From NCBI GenBank assembly GCA_035529075.1, contig DATKXK010000010.1, forward strand, positions 101,401 to 165,400: a stretch of 64,000 nt of DNA. The letters are read 5' to 3'. Of this stretch, positions 16,764-25,723 are shown in pieces. A program made the translations under genes and the position numbers. Numbering within the stretch: position 1 is the stretch's first letter; each line of letters opens with the position of its first letter. The notes beneath the pieces were generated by a model. That model ran no database searches. It saw only the letters and a program-made list of their open reading frames with translations, and was not told the DNA's origin. Source of the stretch: Acidobacteriota bacterium (GTDB taxonomy: Bacteria; Zixibacteria; MSB-5A5; GN15; FEB-12).

Positions 16764-19460
16764 GTGGCAAAGTCCAGGACAGGAAAGGTCACGCGGCACC
16801 GCAAGAGCACCGGGCGGCCGCCCGTCAGGAGCGCCGCTACCGCCGGAGCCACCCTCGACAGGCTGTTGATGGCCGTGCGAAGCGATCCGGCCGACGTCGG
16901 CGCGGCGCTTGCTCTGGCCCAGTACTACTACGTCAATAACCTCGAGGATAAGGTCCTGTCCGTGCTCCAGCCGCTCGAACGGCAGTACCCGTTCAGCGAT
17001 GCCGCCCGGCGGCGCAAGTATGACCACCTGATTGCCTTCGGTTACGTCCGTGAGCACGGCTTTGCCGAGGCTGAACCCGTCATCGCACGCGCCCTGGAAG
17101 ATTGTCCGGAGGCCCTGGACCTGTACTACGCCCTGGCGTACCTCAAAGTATCGCTGCGCGAGTTCGGTGACGCCCTCGAGGCCTGCCGGAAGTATCTTTC
17201 CGCGTTCGACGAGTCTGCCGCCGCTCCGGCGGGCACACATTTCACCGCGACCTCCGCGCACCGGTCGCAGTTGCTGAATTTCATGGCCACCGCGTACCGG
17301 GAGACGGCCGAGACGGGCCTGGCCATCGAGACATGGCAGCAGGCGATCTCCGCTGATCCGACAAATCACTTTCCGTATCTCAACCTGGCCAACCTCTATA
17401 TGCAGGAAAAGGACTGCGGCAGCGCGGAGTCGATTGTCAGGGCAGGTCTCAGGGACTGCCGGCAGGTGCAGGAACTCCGCATGCTGGCCTCCAGGCTGGA
17501 GAACTCCGCCACGATATCCGCCTGCATGATCGTGAAAAATGAAGAGGAAATGCTCGAGAACTGCCTGAGGTCCATCCGCGACTGGGTCGACGAGATCGTC
17601 ATCGTGGATACCGGCTCGACGGACAGGACGGTGGAGATAGCGAAGTCCTTCGGGGCTACGGTGTACCACCAGGCTTGGGAAGACAACTTCTCCAGGCATC
17701 GCAACTACTCCATGGACAAGGCGACCTGCGACTGGATATTCATTATAGACGCTGATGAAAAAGTCAGGCAGGAGAGCGTTCCGAGGCTGCGGGAACTTGT
17801 CAACAGCGGTAAGTACCCCGCATACTGCATTAACGTGTTCAACGTCTACGGGTCGCAGAGGGACATGGTGACGTTCTTGCCGTCCGTGCGGTTATTCAGA
17901 CGTGACCTCAACCTTCGGTACGAGGGTATCGTTCACAACCTTCTCAACGTTCCCGACGACGTCCCCGTGGCCCGGGTGGACGTCCGGCTCGACCACTACG
18001 GGTACGATTTGTCTGAAGAAAAGATGAAACGGAAAGGGGAGCGGACGCGCGGCCTGCTGGAGAAACAGCTCGAGGAAAACCCGGACGATGCGTTTGCGCT
18101 TTTCAACTACGCCCAGGTGCTGTTGACCGGGTTCAACCGGTCCATCCGTGACAACGGACCGGTGATCCTTGACGCCGCCGGGCGGGCGGTCGAGTTGACG
18201 AATCCGGAGGCGCCAAAGGAACGGCATATTCATTTGATGGGTCTCAACCAGCTCGCCTGGACACACTTTTACCTGAATGACCATGAACAGGCGCTGGCCT
18301 GTGCCCGTCGCGCCCTCGAGATCAAGCCCGCCTACCTTGATCCGCTGCTGCTGGTGGGCCATGCCTACAGCCGCCTGGGCCGGTACGACGAGGCGGCCGA
18401 GGCCTACCAGGTGTACCTGCAGGCCCAGGAGTCGTTTCATGCCTCGACCGAACACGATAACATCATCCTGTCCCACGTCGACAGCCGCCCTGCAGCCTGC
18501 TACGGGTTAGGCATGATTGCCGAGATCAAGGGAGATACCGAGCTGGCCAGGAAGTGGTACTCAGAGACGTTGCGGGCAAAGCCCGACTATCTCGAAGCCA
18601 ACCGCCGACTCGGCCTGCTGTACCAGCGTGAGGGCAACCTGCCGGAGGCGGAACGATACCTCCGTCAGCAGGCCGAGCGAGCAGGCAATACAAAAGACCT
18701 GGCGCTGGACCTGGCCGCGGTTTACTCCGGCCTGAAAGATAACGACCGGGCTGAGGAGTGCTTCCGCCAGGCCATGGAGCTGGCTCCGGAGGACCCGAAC
18801 GCGCCGGAGCAGTTCGGCCAGTTCTGTCTCACCCTTGAGCGGTACGACCGGGCCGGCGAACTGTTCCAGAAGGCAATTGCCATGGCCGGCGCCACGGAGG
18901 CGCTGTCAATCCAGCTTGCTTCGGCCCTTACCGGGGCCGGACGCTGGTCGGAGGCCGCCGGTCTCTATGCCGATCTGGCGGCCCGTGGATCCGCGTCCGG
19001 TGAAATCCTCAACGATCTGGGCAACTGTTACTATAAGATGGAAGACTATGCGGCCGCCGAGACGTACTACCAGCAGGCCATGGAGTGCAGTTCCGTCCCC
19101 GGTGTGGTCTACCGAAACCTCGGTTTGACCCGTGCCCGGCTCGACAAGCCGAAAGAGGCCATATGGGCGCTGGAAAAGTACCTCCAGATCGAGCCGTCCG
19201 AGCATGACTTCCTTCACGTTGTCGGAGACCTGTATGCGAAAATGGGACATTTCGACTCTGCTATGTCCTATTACGAGAAGTACTTACAGCAGAAACCGAA
19301 CGATCCGCTTGCCCTGTATAATCTATCTGAATGCTATCTCCATATGGGACATACAGATTCGGCGATCATAGGATATCGCCGCGTGCTGCAGATCGATCCT
19401 CATTTCAAGCCTGCCCACGACCGCCTCAGCCACCTTTCGCAGCCGGCCGGGAAGGCCTAG
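16764..19460 (+). CDS. TPR-rich GT-A (GT2) glycosyltransferase
   Basis: Large (898 residues) second glycosyltransferase. An N-terminal TPR segment (about 30-240) leads to a GT2 domain (about 248-350) opening ISACMIVKNEEEMLENCLRS, with VIVDTGSTDRT and the DxD motif D329-A-D331 (FIIDADEK). A long TPR array (about 420-890) completes it. GTG 16764 follows a GGGGAG element. TPR-linked transferases next to flagellin genes are plausible O-glycosylation enzymes, with the TPRs holding the acceptor protein. The substrate is not provable from sequence. It follows the previous glycosyltransferase after 3 bases, so the two are probably co-translated. Confidence 0.82.
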   Translation: MAKSRTGKVTRHRKSTGRPPVRSAATAGATLDRLLMAVRSDPADVGAALALAQYYYVNNLEDKVLSVLQPLERQYPFSDAARRRKYDHLIAFGYVREHGFAEAEPVIARALEDCPEALDLYYALAYLKVSLREFGDALEACRKYLSAFDESAAAPAGTHFTATSAHRSQLLNFMATAYRETAETGLAIETWQQAISADPTNHFPYLNLANLYMQEKDCGSAESIVRAGLRDCRQVQELRMLASRLENSATISACMIVKNEEEMLENCLRSIRDWVDEIVIVDTGSTDRTVEIAKSFGATVYHQAWEDNFSRHRNYSMDKATCDWIFIIDADEKVRQESVPRLRELVNSGKYPAYCINVFNVYGSQRDMVTFLPSVRLFRRDLNLRYEGIVHNLLNVPDDVPVARVDVRLDHYGYDLSEEKMKRKGERTRGLLEKQLEENPDDAFALFNYAQVLLTGFNRSIRDNGPVILDAAGRAVELTNPEAPKERHIHLMGLNQLAWTHFYLNDHEQALACARRALEIKPAYLDPLLLVGHAYSRLGRYDEAAEAYQVYLQAQESFHASTEHDNIILSHVDSRPAACYGLGMIAEIKGDTELARKWYSETLRAKPDYLEANRRLGLLYQREGNLPEAERYLRQQAERAGNTKDLALDLAAVYSGLKDNDRAEECFRQAMELAPEDPNAPEQFGQFCLTLERYDRAGELFQKAIAMAGATEALSIQLASALTGAGRWSEAAGLYADLAARGSASGEILNDLGNCYYKMEDYAAAETYYQQAMECSSVPGVVYRNLGLTRARLDKPKEAIWALEKYLQIEPSEHDFLHVVGDLYAKMGHFDSAMSYYEKYLQQKPNDPLALYNLSECYLHMGHTDSAIIGYRRVLQIDPHFKPAHDRLSHLSQPAGKA

Positions 19461-19513
19461 ATCGCCTGACCGCCCGGCCCTGTGTGACCCACAAAAAAGA
19501 GGGGGGAGAACTC

Positions 19514-19540
19514 TTAAGTCGCTTACCCTTTTGCCGATGA
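19514..19540 (+). promoter_or_regulatory. Sigma-28 (FliA)-type promoter of fliC
   Basis: TTAAGTCG (19514-19521) and GCCGATGA (19533-19540) are separated by exactly 11 bases. They match the FliA consensus TAAAGTTT-N11-GCCGATAA at 5/8 and 7/8 positions. The site is in the gap before flagellin, where a class III promoter is expected, and implies a start near 19547 with a leader of about 205 bases. Confidence 0.65.
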
Positions 19541-19752
19541 ACAGAGTATGACACAAGGATTCGGTGTAGCCAAGCCAATGTAAAGTAAGAGGAGGGTATA
19601 CCGCGCACCAAGACCGTCCTGTACGCAAACCGATGTTTATCGGAAGAACTCGTATTGGAGACTGATTTGACATAGGAAGTGACGTCATGGAGAACCCAAA
19701 ACCGATACCAAGCGGTAAGGAAACCTGATACATAGTCAAGGAGGATTGACTG
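19541..19752 (+). promoter_or_regulatory. Long GGA-rich flagellin leader, candidate CsrA target
   Basis: The leader carries nine GGA triplets (at 19557, 19591, 19642, 19657, 19675, 19689, 19719, 19740 and 19743). Several are in CsrA-like contexts, such as CATAGGAAGT (19671-19680). The last two lie within the AGGAGG ribosome binding site at 19739-19744. CsrA represses by occupying such a site together with an upstream one. A short hairpin CCGAT-GTTT-ATCGG lies at 19630-19643. With csrA and fliW in the same cluster, CsrA control of flagellin translation is a reasonable inference. Confidence 0.5.
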
Positions 19753-21948
19753 ATGTCACTTCGTATCAACCACAACCTGGCGGCTCTGAATGCCAACAGG
19801 AACTTGAAGCTGACGAATGATGCACTGACGAAGTCAATGCAGAAACTTTCGTCCGGCTTCCGAATTAACGCAGCGGCAGACGATCCGGCCGGTCTGGTGA
19901 TTTCGGAGCAGTTCCGCTCTCAGATTGCCGGTCTGAACCGAGCTATCCAGAACTCGGAAGGATCGATCTCCATGATCCAGACGGCTGAGGGCGCCCTCAC
20001 CGAAATCAACAACCTGTTGATCTCGATGAGAGAGCTGGCTATTCACGCCGCCAACGAGGGCTTCAACGACACCGATCAGTTGGCTGCCGACCAGGCCGAA
20101 ATTGCCAACGCGATCAAGACTATTGACCGGATCGCGGCCAACACCCAGTTCGGTACGAAGAAGATCCTCGACGGCTCGAAGGATAACATCGCCACCATCA
20201 CGTCGGCGAACTCCTCGGGCCTGAGCATTATCAAGTCCGGCCTGTCGACCGGCCTGCACTCGATCTCAGCCACCAAGACGGCTGACTCGACGGCGTCGCT
20301 GAACACCACCTCGCTCGGTCTGTCGCTCGCCAACACGGACGGCGATCCGGCCAACCTGGTGGAGAAGATTCACAACCTCGACGTGCTGCAGGCCTCCGAC
20401 GTGGCCAAGAAATCGACCGGTACCATTACCCTGGCGGATGCCTGGGGCAATGACCTGACCCTTGCCGCCGCGGCAACGTCGGGTATGGTCTCGTCAGCCG
20501 CCGCTCTGGCGGTTGCCACCGCGGGTAACGTCGGGACCTACGACATCATCCTGAACTACCAGGAGTACGGTGAGTCACCAGCCGGTAATCAGGTGGTCTC
20601 GATCGACGTCGCTCTTAACGATACGGCTGCTGACGTCGCCGGCAAGATTGAGTCGCAAATCAATCTGAATACCGAGCTGGCGGGTAGGCTGGTTGTCACA
20701 GCGACCGCCGCCGGCAGCCCGATTCGTATCAAGACGGCCAACACCGGTGCCCAGTACACGGTTCGGGTGGAGTCAGTCACGGCTAATCCGGCTGATGCCG
20801 GCAGCCAGCTCTTTGACTTCACGGCCGCGTCCTCGCGGGGCCAGTCGGCTAACGTCCTCGAGTTTACCGTCGTGACCGAGCAGTGGGCAAGCGGCAGGAC
20901 GGCCCAGGCAACGGTGGGGGCGGCCGGCTACAACAGTCTCGACACGCTGATTACGGCCATGAACACGGCCCTTGCCACCACTGGCGGCTCGGGCGGTTTC
21001 GGGACCATTATAGGCGGTGTTAACGACATCGTGGCTACGGAGGCCAACACCAACCAGATCCAGTTCTCGACACAGGACGAGGGTTCGGCATACAGCATCA
21101 AGCTCAGTGAGCACGCCGGAACCGCGGGCGTCGGGAACCTAATCAACGTCCTGGGGCTGACGACGGACACCCTGCCGAATACGGGGATTGATGCCCTGGT
21201 CAGGTTTGACGACTACACCAACACCATTACGGCCGCCAAGTACGGGACCACCCACGACGTCACCTTGTACAACAAGGACGCCGACGATAGCAGCCGTGGT
21301 ACGGCCACTTTCACGGTGGCAACGGCTCTGAACGGTATCAACGTCGGCAACCTGCTGTTGGATGTCAAGGCGGCCAAGTTCGGCGTCCGTCTGGACGGCG
21401 GCCCGGCGAGCTCGGTGACGGCCGGTATCAACTCGACCATTTTCAATGCCAACCGCAGTGAGTCGATCGTTGTCAGGTACGGCCTGGATTCCAACGGCGG
21501 TACGGAGACGATCAACAACTTTAACCAGTCGCTGGTCTTCCAGATCGGTGGCAACGTCGGTCAAACGACCGAAATCGGCATCCGTAACATGGCGGCCTCG
21601 TCACTGGCCAAGAACCTCGCCGGCAACATGTTCACCTCGCTGGCGGAAATGGACGTGACTACCGTCCAGGGCGCTCAGGACGCCCAGGCGCTCATCGACA
21701 ACGCCATTCTCGAGGTGTCGACGGCCAGAGGTACTCTCGGATCGTTCCAGAAGAACACTCTGGAGTCCAACCTGAGAAACCTCCGCGTTGCCGCTCAGAA
21801 CCTGACGGCTTCGGAGTCGCAGATTCGTGACACTGACATGGCGGAAGAGATGTCAGAATTTACCAAGAACCAGATCCTGGTGCAGACGGGCATGGCTATG
21901 CTGGCCCAGTCGAACCAGATCCCGCAGGTGGTTCTGTCACTCTTCTAA
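19753..21948 (+). CDS. fliC: Flagellin FliC with large variable central region
   Basis: Flagellin is the filament subunit, exported through the flagellar type III system. The N-terminal D0/D1 (1-140: MSLRINHNLAALNANRNL, KLSSGFRINAAADDPAGL) and C-terminal D1/D0 (about 595-731: LVFQIGGNVGQT, RGTLGSFQKNTLESNLRNL, AMLAQSNQIPQVVLSLF) are conserved. Between them lies about 450 residues of Ala/Thr/Asn/Gly-rich sequence with few charged residues, likely outer D2/D3 domains. At 731 residues it is well above a minimal flagellin. It is preceded by AGGAGG and its own sigma-28-type promoter, and codon choice looks strongly biased, as expected for an abundant protein. Confidence 0.97.
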   Translation: MSLRINHNLAALNANRNLKLTNDALTKSMQKLSSGFRINAAADDPAGLVISEQFRSQIAGLNRAIQNSEGSISMIQTAEGALTEINNLLISMRELAIHAANEGFNDTDQLAADQAEIANAIKTIDRIAANTQFGTKKILDGSKDNIATITSANSSGLSIIKSGLSTGLHSISATKTADSTASLNTTSLGLSLANTDGDPANLVEKIHNLDVLQASDVAKKSTGTITLADAWGNDLTLAAAATSGMVSSAAALAVATAGNVGTYDIILNYQEYGESPAGNQVVSIDVALNDTAADVAGKIESQINLNTELAGRLVVTATAAGSPIRIKTANTGAQYTVRVESVTANPADAGSQLFDFTAASSRGQSANVLEFTVVTEQWASGRTAQATVGAAGYNSLDTLITAMNTALATTGGSGGFGTIIGGVNDIVATEANTNQIQFSTQDEGSAYSIKLSEHAGTAGVGNLINVLGLTTDTLPNTGIDALVRFDDYTNTITAAKYGTTHDVTLYNKDADDSSRGTATFTVATALNGINVGNLLLDVKAAKFGVRLDGGPASSVTAGINSTIFNANRSESIVVRYGLDSNGGTETINNFNQSLVFQIGGNVGQTTEIGIRNMAASSLAKNLAGNMFTSLAEMDVTTVQGAQDAQALIDNAILEVSTARGTLGSFQKNTLESNLRNLRVAAQNLTASESQIRDTDMAEEMSEFTKNQILVQTGMAMLAQSNQIPQVVLSLF

Positions 21949-21967
21949 TCGCCATGGCGATAGATGC

Positions 21968-21998
21968 GATTCGGGGGAGGCTTGACCTCCCCCGAATC
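21968..21998 (+). terminator. Perfect 13-bp hairpin after fliC, without U-tract
   Basis: GATTCGGGGGAGG and its exact reverse complement flank the five-base loop CTTGA, 19 bases after the fliC stop. The 3' side (CAACAACACAGG) has no T-run, so it is not a standard intrinsic terminator. It may protect the fliC mRNA 3' end or act as a partial or factor-assisted stop before fliD. Confidence 0.6.
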
Positions 21999-22052
21999 CA
22001 ACAACACAGGCAAGCATAACGACAGTGATGTCGATTCGATTACAGGAGTAAC

Positions 22053-24386
22053 ATGCCATCTTTCTCGATCGAGGGCATCAGTTCGGGGATCAACACCGCC
22101 GAATACATCGATGCCATTATGCAATTTGAGCGGCGCCCGGCCGTGCTCATGGAGACGGAACAGGCCGCCAAAACTAACATCGTTTCCACTCTCAAGGCCC
22201 TGCAGGCAAAAATCCTCGCGCTCAAGACCAAGTCAGCGCTTCTCATGAGGAGAAGCACCTTTGAAAAAGCCTCCATATCCGTCTCCGATGAATCGATCCT
22301 GAGCGCCACGGCCAGCGGGCGGGTGAGCGTGGGCTCCTATGACCTGCAGGTGCTGTCACTGGCCCGCAACCACCAGCTGGCCTCGCAGGGATTCTCCGAT
22401 GAGTCGATTTCCTCGCTTGGCACGGGCACAATAACCATCAGCGTTGGTTCCGCCTCACCCGACGTTATCACCATTGACGCCGGCAACAACTCGCTCGTGG
22501 GAATCAAGAAGGCGATCAACGACGCCGACGCCGGCGTCACCGCCACGATCATAAACGACGGCTCCGGTTCCCGAGCCTACCGGCTGATTCTTTCTGCCGA
22601 TACGAGCGGCGTCACCAACACGATCAATGTCACTTCGAACCTTTCCGGCGGCAACAACCTGAATTTTTCGACGTCGTCCTTTGACGATCCCGAAGCCGTC
22701 AGCATGGATTCCGGATCGGATGCCGCCATCTCGCTGGGGGCCTCGGCGGCCTACACCGGCAATGAAAACAAGATCTATACGTTCACCGTGGCCGGCACCG
22801 GGGTGCAGACGGTCGGCACCGACAATATCACGATTGACTGGACCGACGGCACCGACTCGGGGTCAATTGTCGTCACCCAGGCGGATGCCGAGGTGGAACT
22901 GGTCGGTGCGAGAGCCGACGGGCTCAAACTCACCTTCTCGACCGGTCAATTGAAGTCCGGTGACATCTTTCAGGTGCAGACGTTTGCGCCGCTGCTCCAG
23001 CAGGCTTCCGACGCCCGGGTCGCTATCGGCTCGGCAGGCGGAACCGGCTCGCCGATCACGGTGACCTCCGAGACAAACACGCTCGACAACGTCATCGCCG
23101 GCGTGTCTCTCCAACTGGAGAAGGAAACGCTCCCGGGCGACCACGTGACCATCAAGACGGACATCGATATCACCGGCATAAAAGAGAGGATCAATGACCT
23201 GATCGCCGCCTACAACGACGTCAACGACTTCATAGACCGGCAGAATGCGTACAGCGAGGACACCAAGGAGACGGGAGTGCTGTTCGGAGATTCCGTGGTC
23301 CAGTCCATGCAGTACTCCATCAGGCGCGTCATCGCGTCACGGGTCACGGGTCTCACCTCGAAGTTCAACCAGCTGTTCACGATCGGCATACGCACCGGCA
23401 CGGACGGCAAGCTGTCCATAAAGGATACCAGCCGGTTTGAGGAGGCGCTGCGCAACAATCTGGACGACGTCATAGACCTGTTCGCCGACTCGGGCAACAG
23501 CTCCTCGAGTTCCATCGAGTTCGTGTCGGCGGGCAACGAGACCAGGGTCGGCGAAGATTACGAGGTTGACATTACGCAGGCGGCTACGCGCGGCGTTTAC
23601 AGGGGCAGCGGCATCGCCGACCCGACCGCCACGCCGCTGACGCTGAACAGCTCCAACAACCGTCTTAAGTTCACCATAAACGGTGTGCAGTCCGATGATA
23701 TCATCCTGTCGGAGAAAACGTATAATTCGGCCGACGAGCTTGTCCGGGAACTCCAGGACAAGATTGACAGCGACCCCCTGATCGGTAACCGGGGCCTGTC
23801 GGTCGAATGGGTCGAGTCCGGCTCGGGGATCGGGTACCTGGAACTGACCAGTTCGACGTACGGCAGCGGGTCCAAGGTTGGCATCGTTACCTCAATTCCA
23901 AGCGGCGCCTTTGCTCTGCTGGGTCTGGCTTCGGGGACCGCCGTCCCGGGCCAGGACGTGGAGGGGACCATCAACGGAGAGGCGGCTGAGGGCAGCGGGC
24001 AGTATCTGACCGGCAAAGAAGGCAACGCCACGACGGAGGGGTTGAAGCTGCGGATCACGCTGGATGCCGACCGGCTGACAAGCGGCAGCGAGGGAACCAT
24101 CACTTTATCCAAGGGCGTGGCTTCGAATCTCCAGACCGTGCTGGACAGCCTCACCAAGGTGGGGGACGGCATGATAGACCGCCGCATCCGGGCGTATCAG
24201 AATCAGATCGAATATCTGAAGGAGCGCGTCACGGCCTTTGACGAACGGCTGGTAATGCGGCGTGAACGGCTGGCTCTTCAGTTCCAGCGGATGGAACAAA
24301 TCCTCGGTCAACTCAACGCCCAGGGAGACTACCTTACAAGCCAACTGGCCAATATCAACGCCAACTGGGTTCGGACCGGAGACTAA
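22053..24386 (+). CDS. fliD: Flagellar filament cap protein FliD
   Basis: FliD forms the cap that folds flagellin at the filament tip. The N-terminus (FSIEGISSGINTAEYIDAIM) and C-terminus (RIRAYQNQIEYLKERVTAFDERL, FQRMEQILGQLNAQGDYL) match the family's coiled-coil ends. A hook-IN-type segment (IDAGNNSLVGIKKAINDADA) lies near residue 147. At 777 residues it is longer than the roughly 470 of enterobacterial FliD, mostly through added beta-rich exposed domains. It precedes fliS by 21 bases. Confidence 0.94.
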   Translation: MPSFSIEGISSGINTAEYIDAIMQFERRPAVLMETEQAAKTNIVSTLKALQAKILALKTKSALLMRRSTFEKASISVSDESILSATASGRVSVGSYDLQVLSLARNHQLASQGFSDESISSLGTGTITISVGSASPDVITIDAGNNSLVGIKKAINDADAGVTATIINDGSGSRAYRLILSADTSGVTNTINVTSNLSGGNNLNFSTSSFDDPEAVSMDSGSDAAISLGASAAYTGNENKIYTFTVAGTGVQTVGTDNITIDWTDGTDSGSIVVTQADAEVELVGARADGLKLTFSTGQLKSGDIFQVQTFAPLLQQASDARVAIGSAGGTGSPITVTSETNTLDNVIAGVSLQLEKETLPGDHVTIKTDIDITGIKERINDLIAAYNDVNDFIDRQNAYSEDTKETGVLFGDSVVQSMQYSIRRVIASRVTGLTSKFNQLFTIGIRTGTDGKLSIKDTSRFEEALRNNLDDVIDLFADSGNSSSSSIEFVSAGNETRVGEDYEVDITQAATRGVYRGSGIADPTATPLTLNSSNNRLKFTINGVQSDDIILSEKTYNSADELVRELQDKIDSDPLIGNRGLSVEWVESGSGIGYLELTSSTYGSGSKVGIVTSIPSGAFALLGLASGTAVPGQDVEGTINGEAAEGSGQYLTGKEGNATTEGLKLRITLDADRLTSGSEGTITLSKGVASNLQTVLDSLTKVGDGMIDRRIRAYQNQIEYLKERVTAFDERLVMRRERLALQFQRMEQILGQLNAQGDYLTSQLANINANWVRTGD

Positions 24387-24407
24387 GGGGCAGGTGGCAG
24401 GGAGGTT

Positions 24408-24833
24408 ATGGAAAACGCGCTGAACGCTTACCGGCGCACCGACACGATGGGCAAGTCGCAGCTTGACCTCATCGTCCAGGTATACGACGGGGCCGTATCG
24501 GCGTATACGGCCGCCGTCGAGAGTTACGAGGCCAACGACCTGCAGCAGGGTCACGAACACCTGGAGCATGCCAGGAGATTCGTGACCCACCTTTACACGA
24601 CGCTTGATTTTGAACGGGGAGGCGAGATCGCCGAGAGACTGGGCGCGCTGTATGCCTTTCTGATCAACCAGACTGATTTAGTCCAGGCGACCAAGGACTT
24701 AAGTGTCATACACAGCAACATCAAGATTTTGAAAAACATTCGCGAGGGCTGGGTTGGCATCAGAGACCAGGTCCCCGGTGCCGGGACGCCGCCGGACAAC
24801 GCCGCTTCCGGCTCGCGGTCCACTCGCGCATAG
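24408..24833 (+). CDS. fliS: Flagellin export chaperone FliS
   Basis: FliS binds the flagellin C-terminus in the cytoplasm and prevents premature polymerisation. Length (141) and pattern fit: ALNAYRRTDTMGKSQLDLIVQVYDG near the N-terminus, the helical bundle, and a conserved LSVIHSNIKILKNIREGW segment. The fliC-fliD-fliS order is standard. The Pro/Ser-rich tail after about residue 120 is non-conserved. Confidence 0.93.
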   Translation: MENALNAYRRTDTMGKSQLDLIVQVYDGAVSAYTAAVESYEANDLQQGHEHLEHARRFVTHLYTTLDFERGGEIAERLGALYAFLINQTDLVQATKDLSVIHSNIKILKNIREGWVGIRDQVPGAGTPPDNAASGSRSTRA

Positions 24834-24846
24834 GTACGAGGAGGGT

Positions 24847-25299
24847 ATGGACACGAACGCGATCACGCAACTCGAACAGGGCCTCATTGCTGTCTTGAAA
24901 AAAGAGTACTCCTTTTACCAATCGCTGTACATCTTGCTGGACAAGCAACGGGATGTCGTAAAGTACGACAAGGACGAAAACCTGCTCGATCTGTATGCCG
25001 AGATCGAGCGCTGCCAGTGCCGCATCAGGGAGTCCGAGGCGAAGATTACGGCGATCCGGGAGACAAGCCCGCAATTGTTTCGCGTCGCGTCGGTCCACCC
25101 CGAGGTCAAGCGGCTGGTCAATTGTATCATAACGCTGGTCAAGAAAAACATACGGCTGGTCGCGGAAAACGAGCAGTACGCCCGTGATCGGCACGAGAGA
25201 ATTCGAGCGGAACTGGAGGAACTCAGGAGCAGTCAGAAGATACTGCAGTACATGGGCAATGTCGACCCGTTGCCGCACTTCGTCGACGGCAAGAGTTGA
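24847..25299 (+). CDS. Second FlgN-like flagellar export chaperone
   Basis: A 150-residue, all-helical protein starting MDTNAITQLEQGLIAVLKKE. ATG 24847 follows AGGAGGG; longer in-frame starts overlap fliS. The pattern (YQSLYILLDKQRDVVKYDKDENLLDLY, then a charged coiled coil) resembles the FlgN family. Coming directly after fliS, it could act like FliT, the FliD chaperone, or as a second FlgN for FlgK/FlgL. Sequence alone does not decide the client. Confidence 0.65.
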   Translation: MDTNAITQLEQGLIAVLKKEYSFYQSLYILLDKQRDVVKYDKDENLLDLYAEIERCQCRIRESEAKITAIRETSPQLFRVASVHPEVKRLVNCIITLVKKNIRLVAENEQYARDRHERIRAELEELRSSQKILQYMGNVDPLPHFVDGKS

Positions 25300-25337
25300 A
25301 TCGCCCGCGGAAAATGCAATAGTGAGCTGCCTAAAGT

Positions 25338-25365
25338 TAAAGTTCAGGTAGCGTGCCGACGATAG
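25338..25365 (+). promoter_or_regulatory. Sigma-28-like promoter upstream of flgM
   Basis: TAAAGTTC (25338-25345, 7/8 to TAAAGTTT) and GACGATAG (25358-25365, 6/8 to GCCGATAA) are 12 bases apart, one more than ideal. A second TAAAGTTA overlaps just upstream (25332-25339). Autoregulation of flgM by FliA is known in other bacteria, which supports the assignment. Confidence 0.5.
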
Positions 25366-25385
25366 GATAGTTGGAAGGTAAAACG

Positions 25386-25706
25386 ATGGAGATAGGACCG
25401 CTGTCGAACAAACCGCCCCTCCCGTCCCCCGCCGACAGGTCGCAGGACCGGCAGGAGGCGGTTGAGAAGGGCGCCCCGCCGCAGGATTCGGTTGAGATTT
25501 CCCGGGACGCCAGGTGCCGGCTGGCAGAGCTGGCCGATGCCGCCCTCAGGGCGGAGAAGACCGGTGACGGAGCGGTCGACCGCGCCGACCGGCCGAGAGA
25601 AGATAAGATCGAGCAGGCCCGTCAACGGGCTCGGGAGGGCTTCTACGACCGACCGGACATCAGGGACCTGATTGCCGACCGCTTGATTGAAGACTTGAAC
25701 TTGTAG
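25386..25706 (+). CDS. flgM: FlgM-like anti-sigma-28 factor
   Basis: FlgM holds sigma-28 (FliA) inactive until hook completion allows its export. ATG 25386 with GGAAGG upstream gives 106 residues; a TTG at 25371 is a weaker alternative. The family layout is visible: a disordered polar N-terminus, DSVEISRDARCRLAELADAAL, then the sigma-binding helix region DKIEQARQRAREGFYDRPDIRDLIADRLIEDL. No sigma-28 gene lies in the window. Short divergent family, so the call rests on motif plus context. Confidence 0.82.
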   Translation: MEIGPLSNKPPLPSPADRSQDRQEAVEKGAPPQDSVEISRDARCRLAELADAALRAEKTGDGAVDRADRPREDKIEQARQRAREGFYDRPDIRDLIADRLIEDLNL

Positions 25707-25723
25707 TCAAATGGATCGCAGAT

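Noticed and set aside
19445..19479. GGCCGGG/CCCGGCC hairpin after the second glycosyltransferase as terminator
   Set aside because: The loop is long and the following bases are A-rich with no T-run, so termination on the + strand is not supported.
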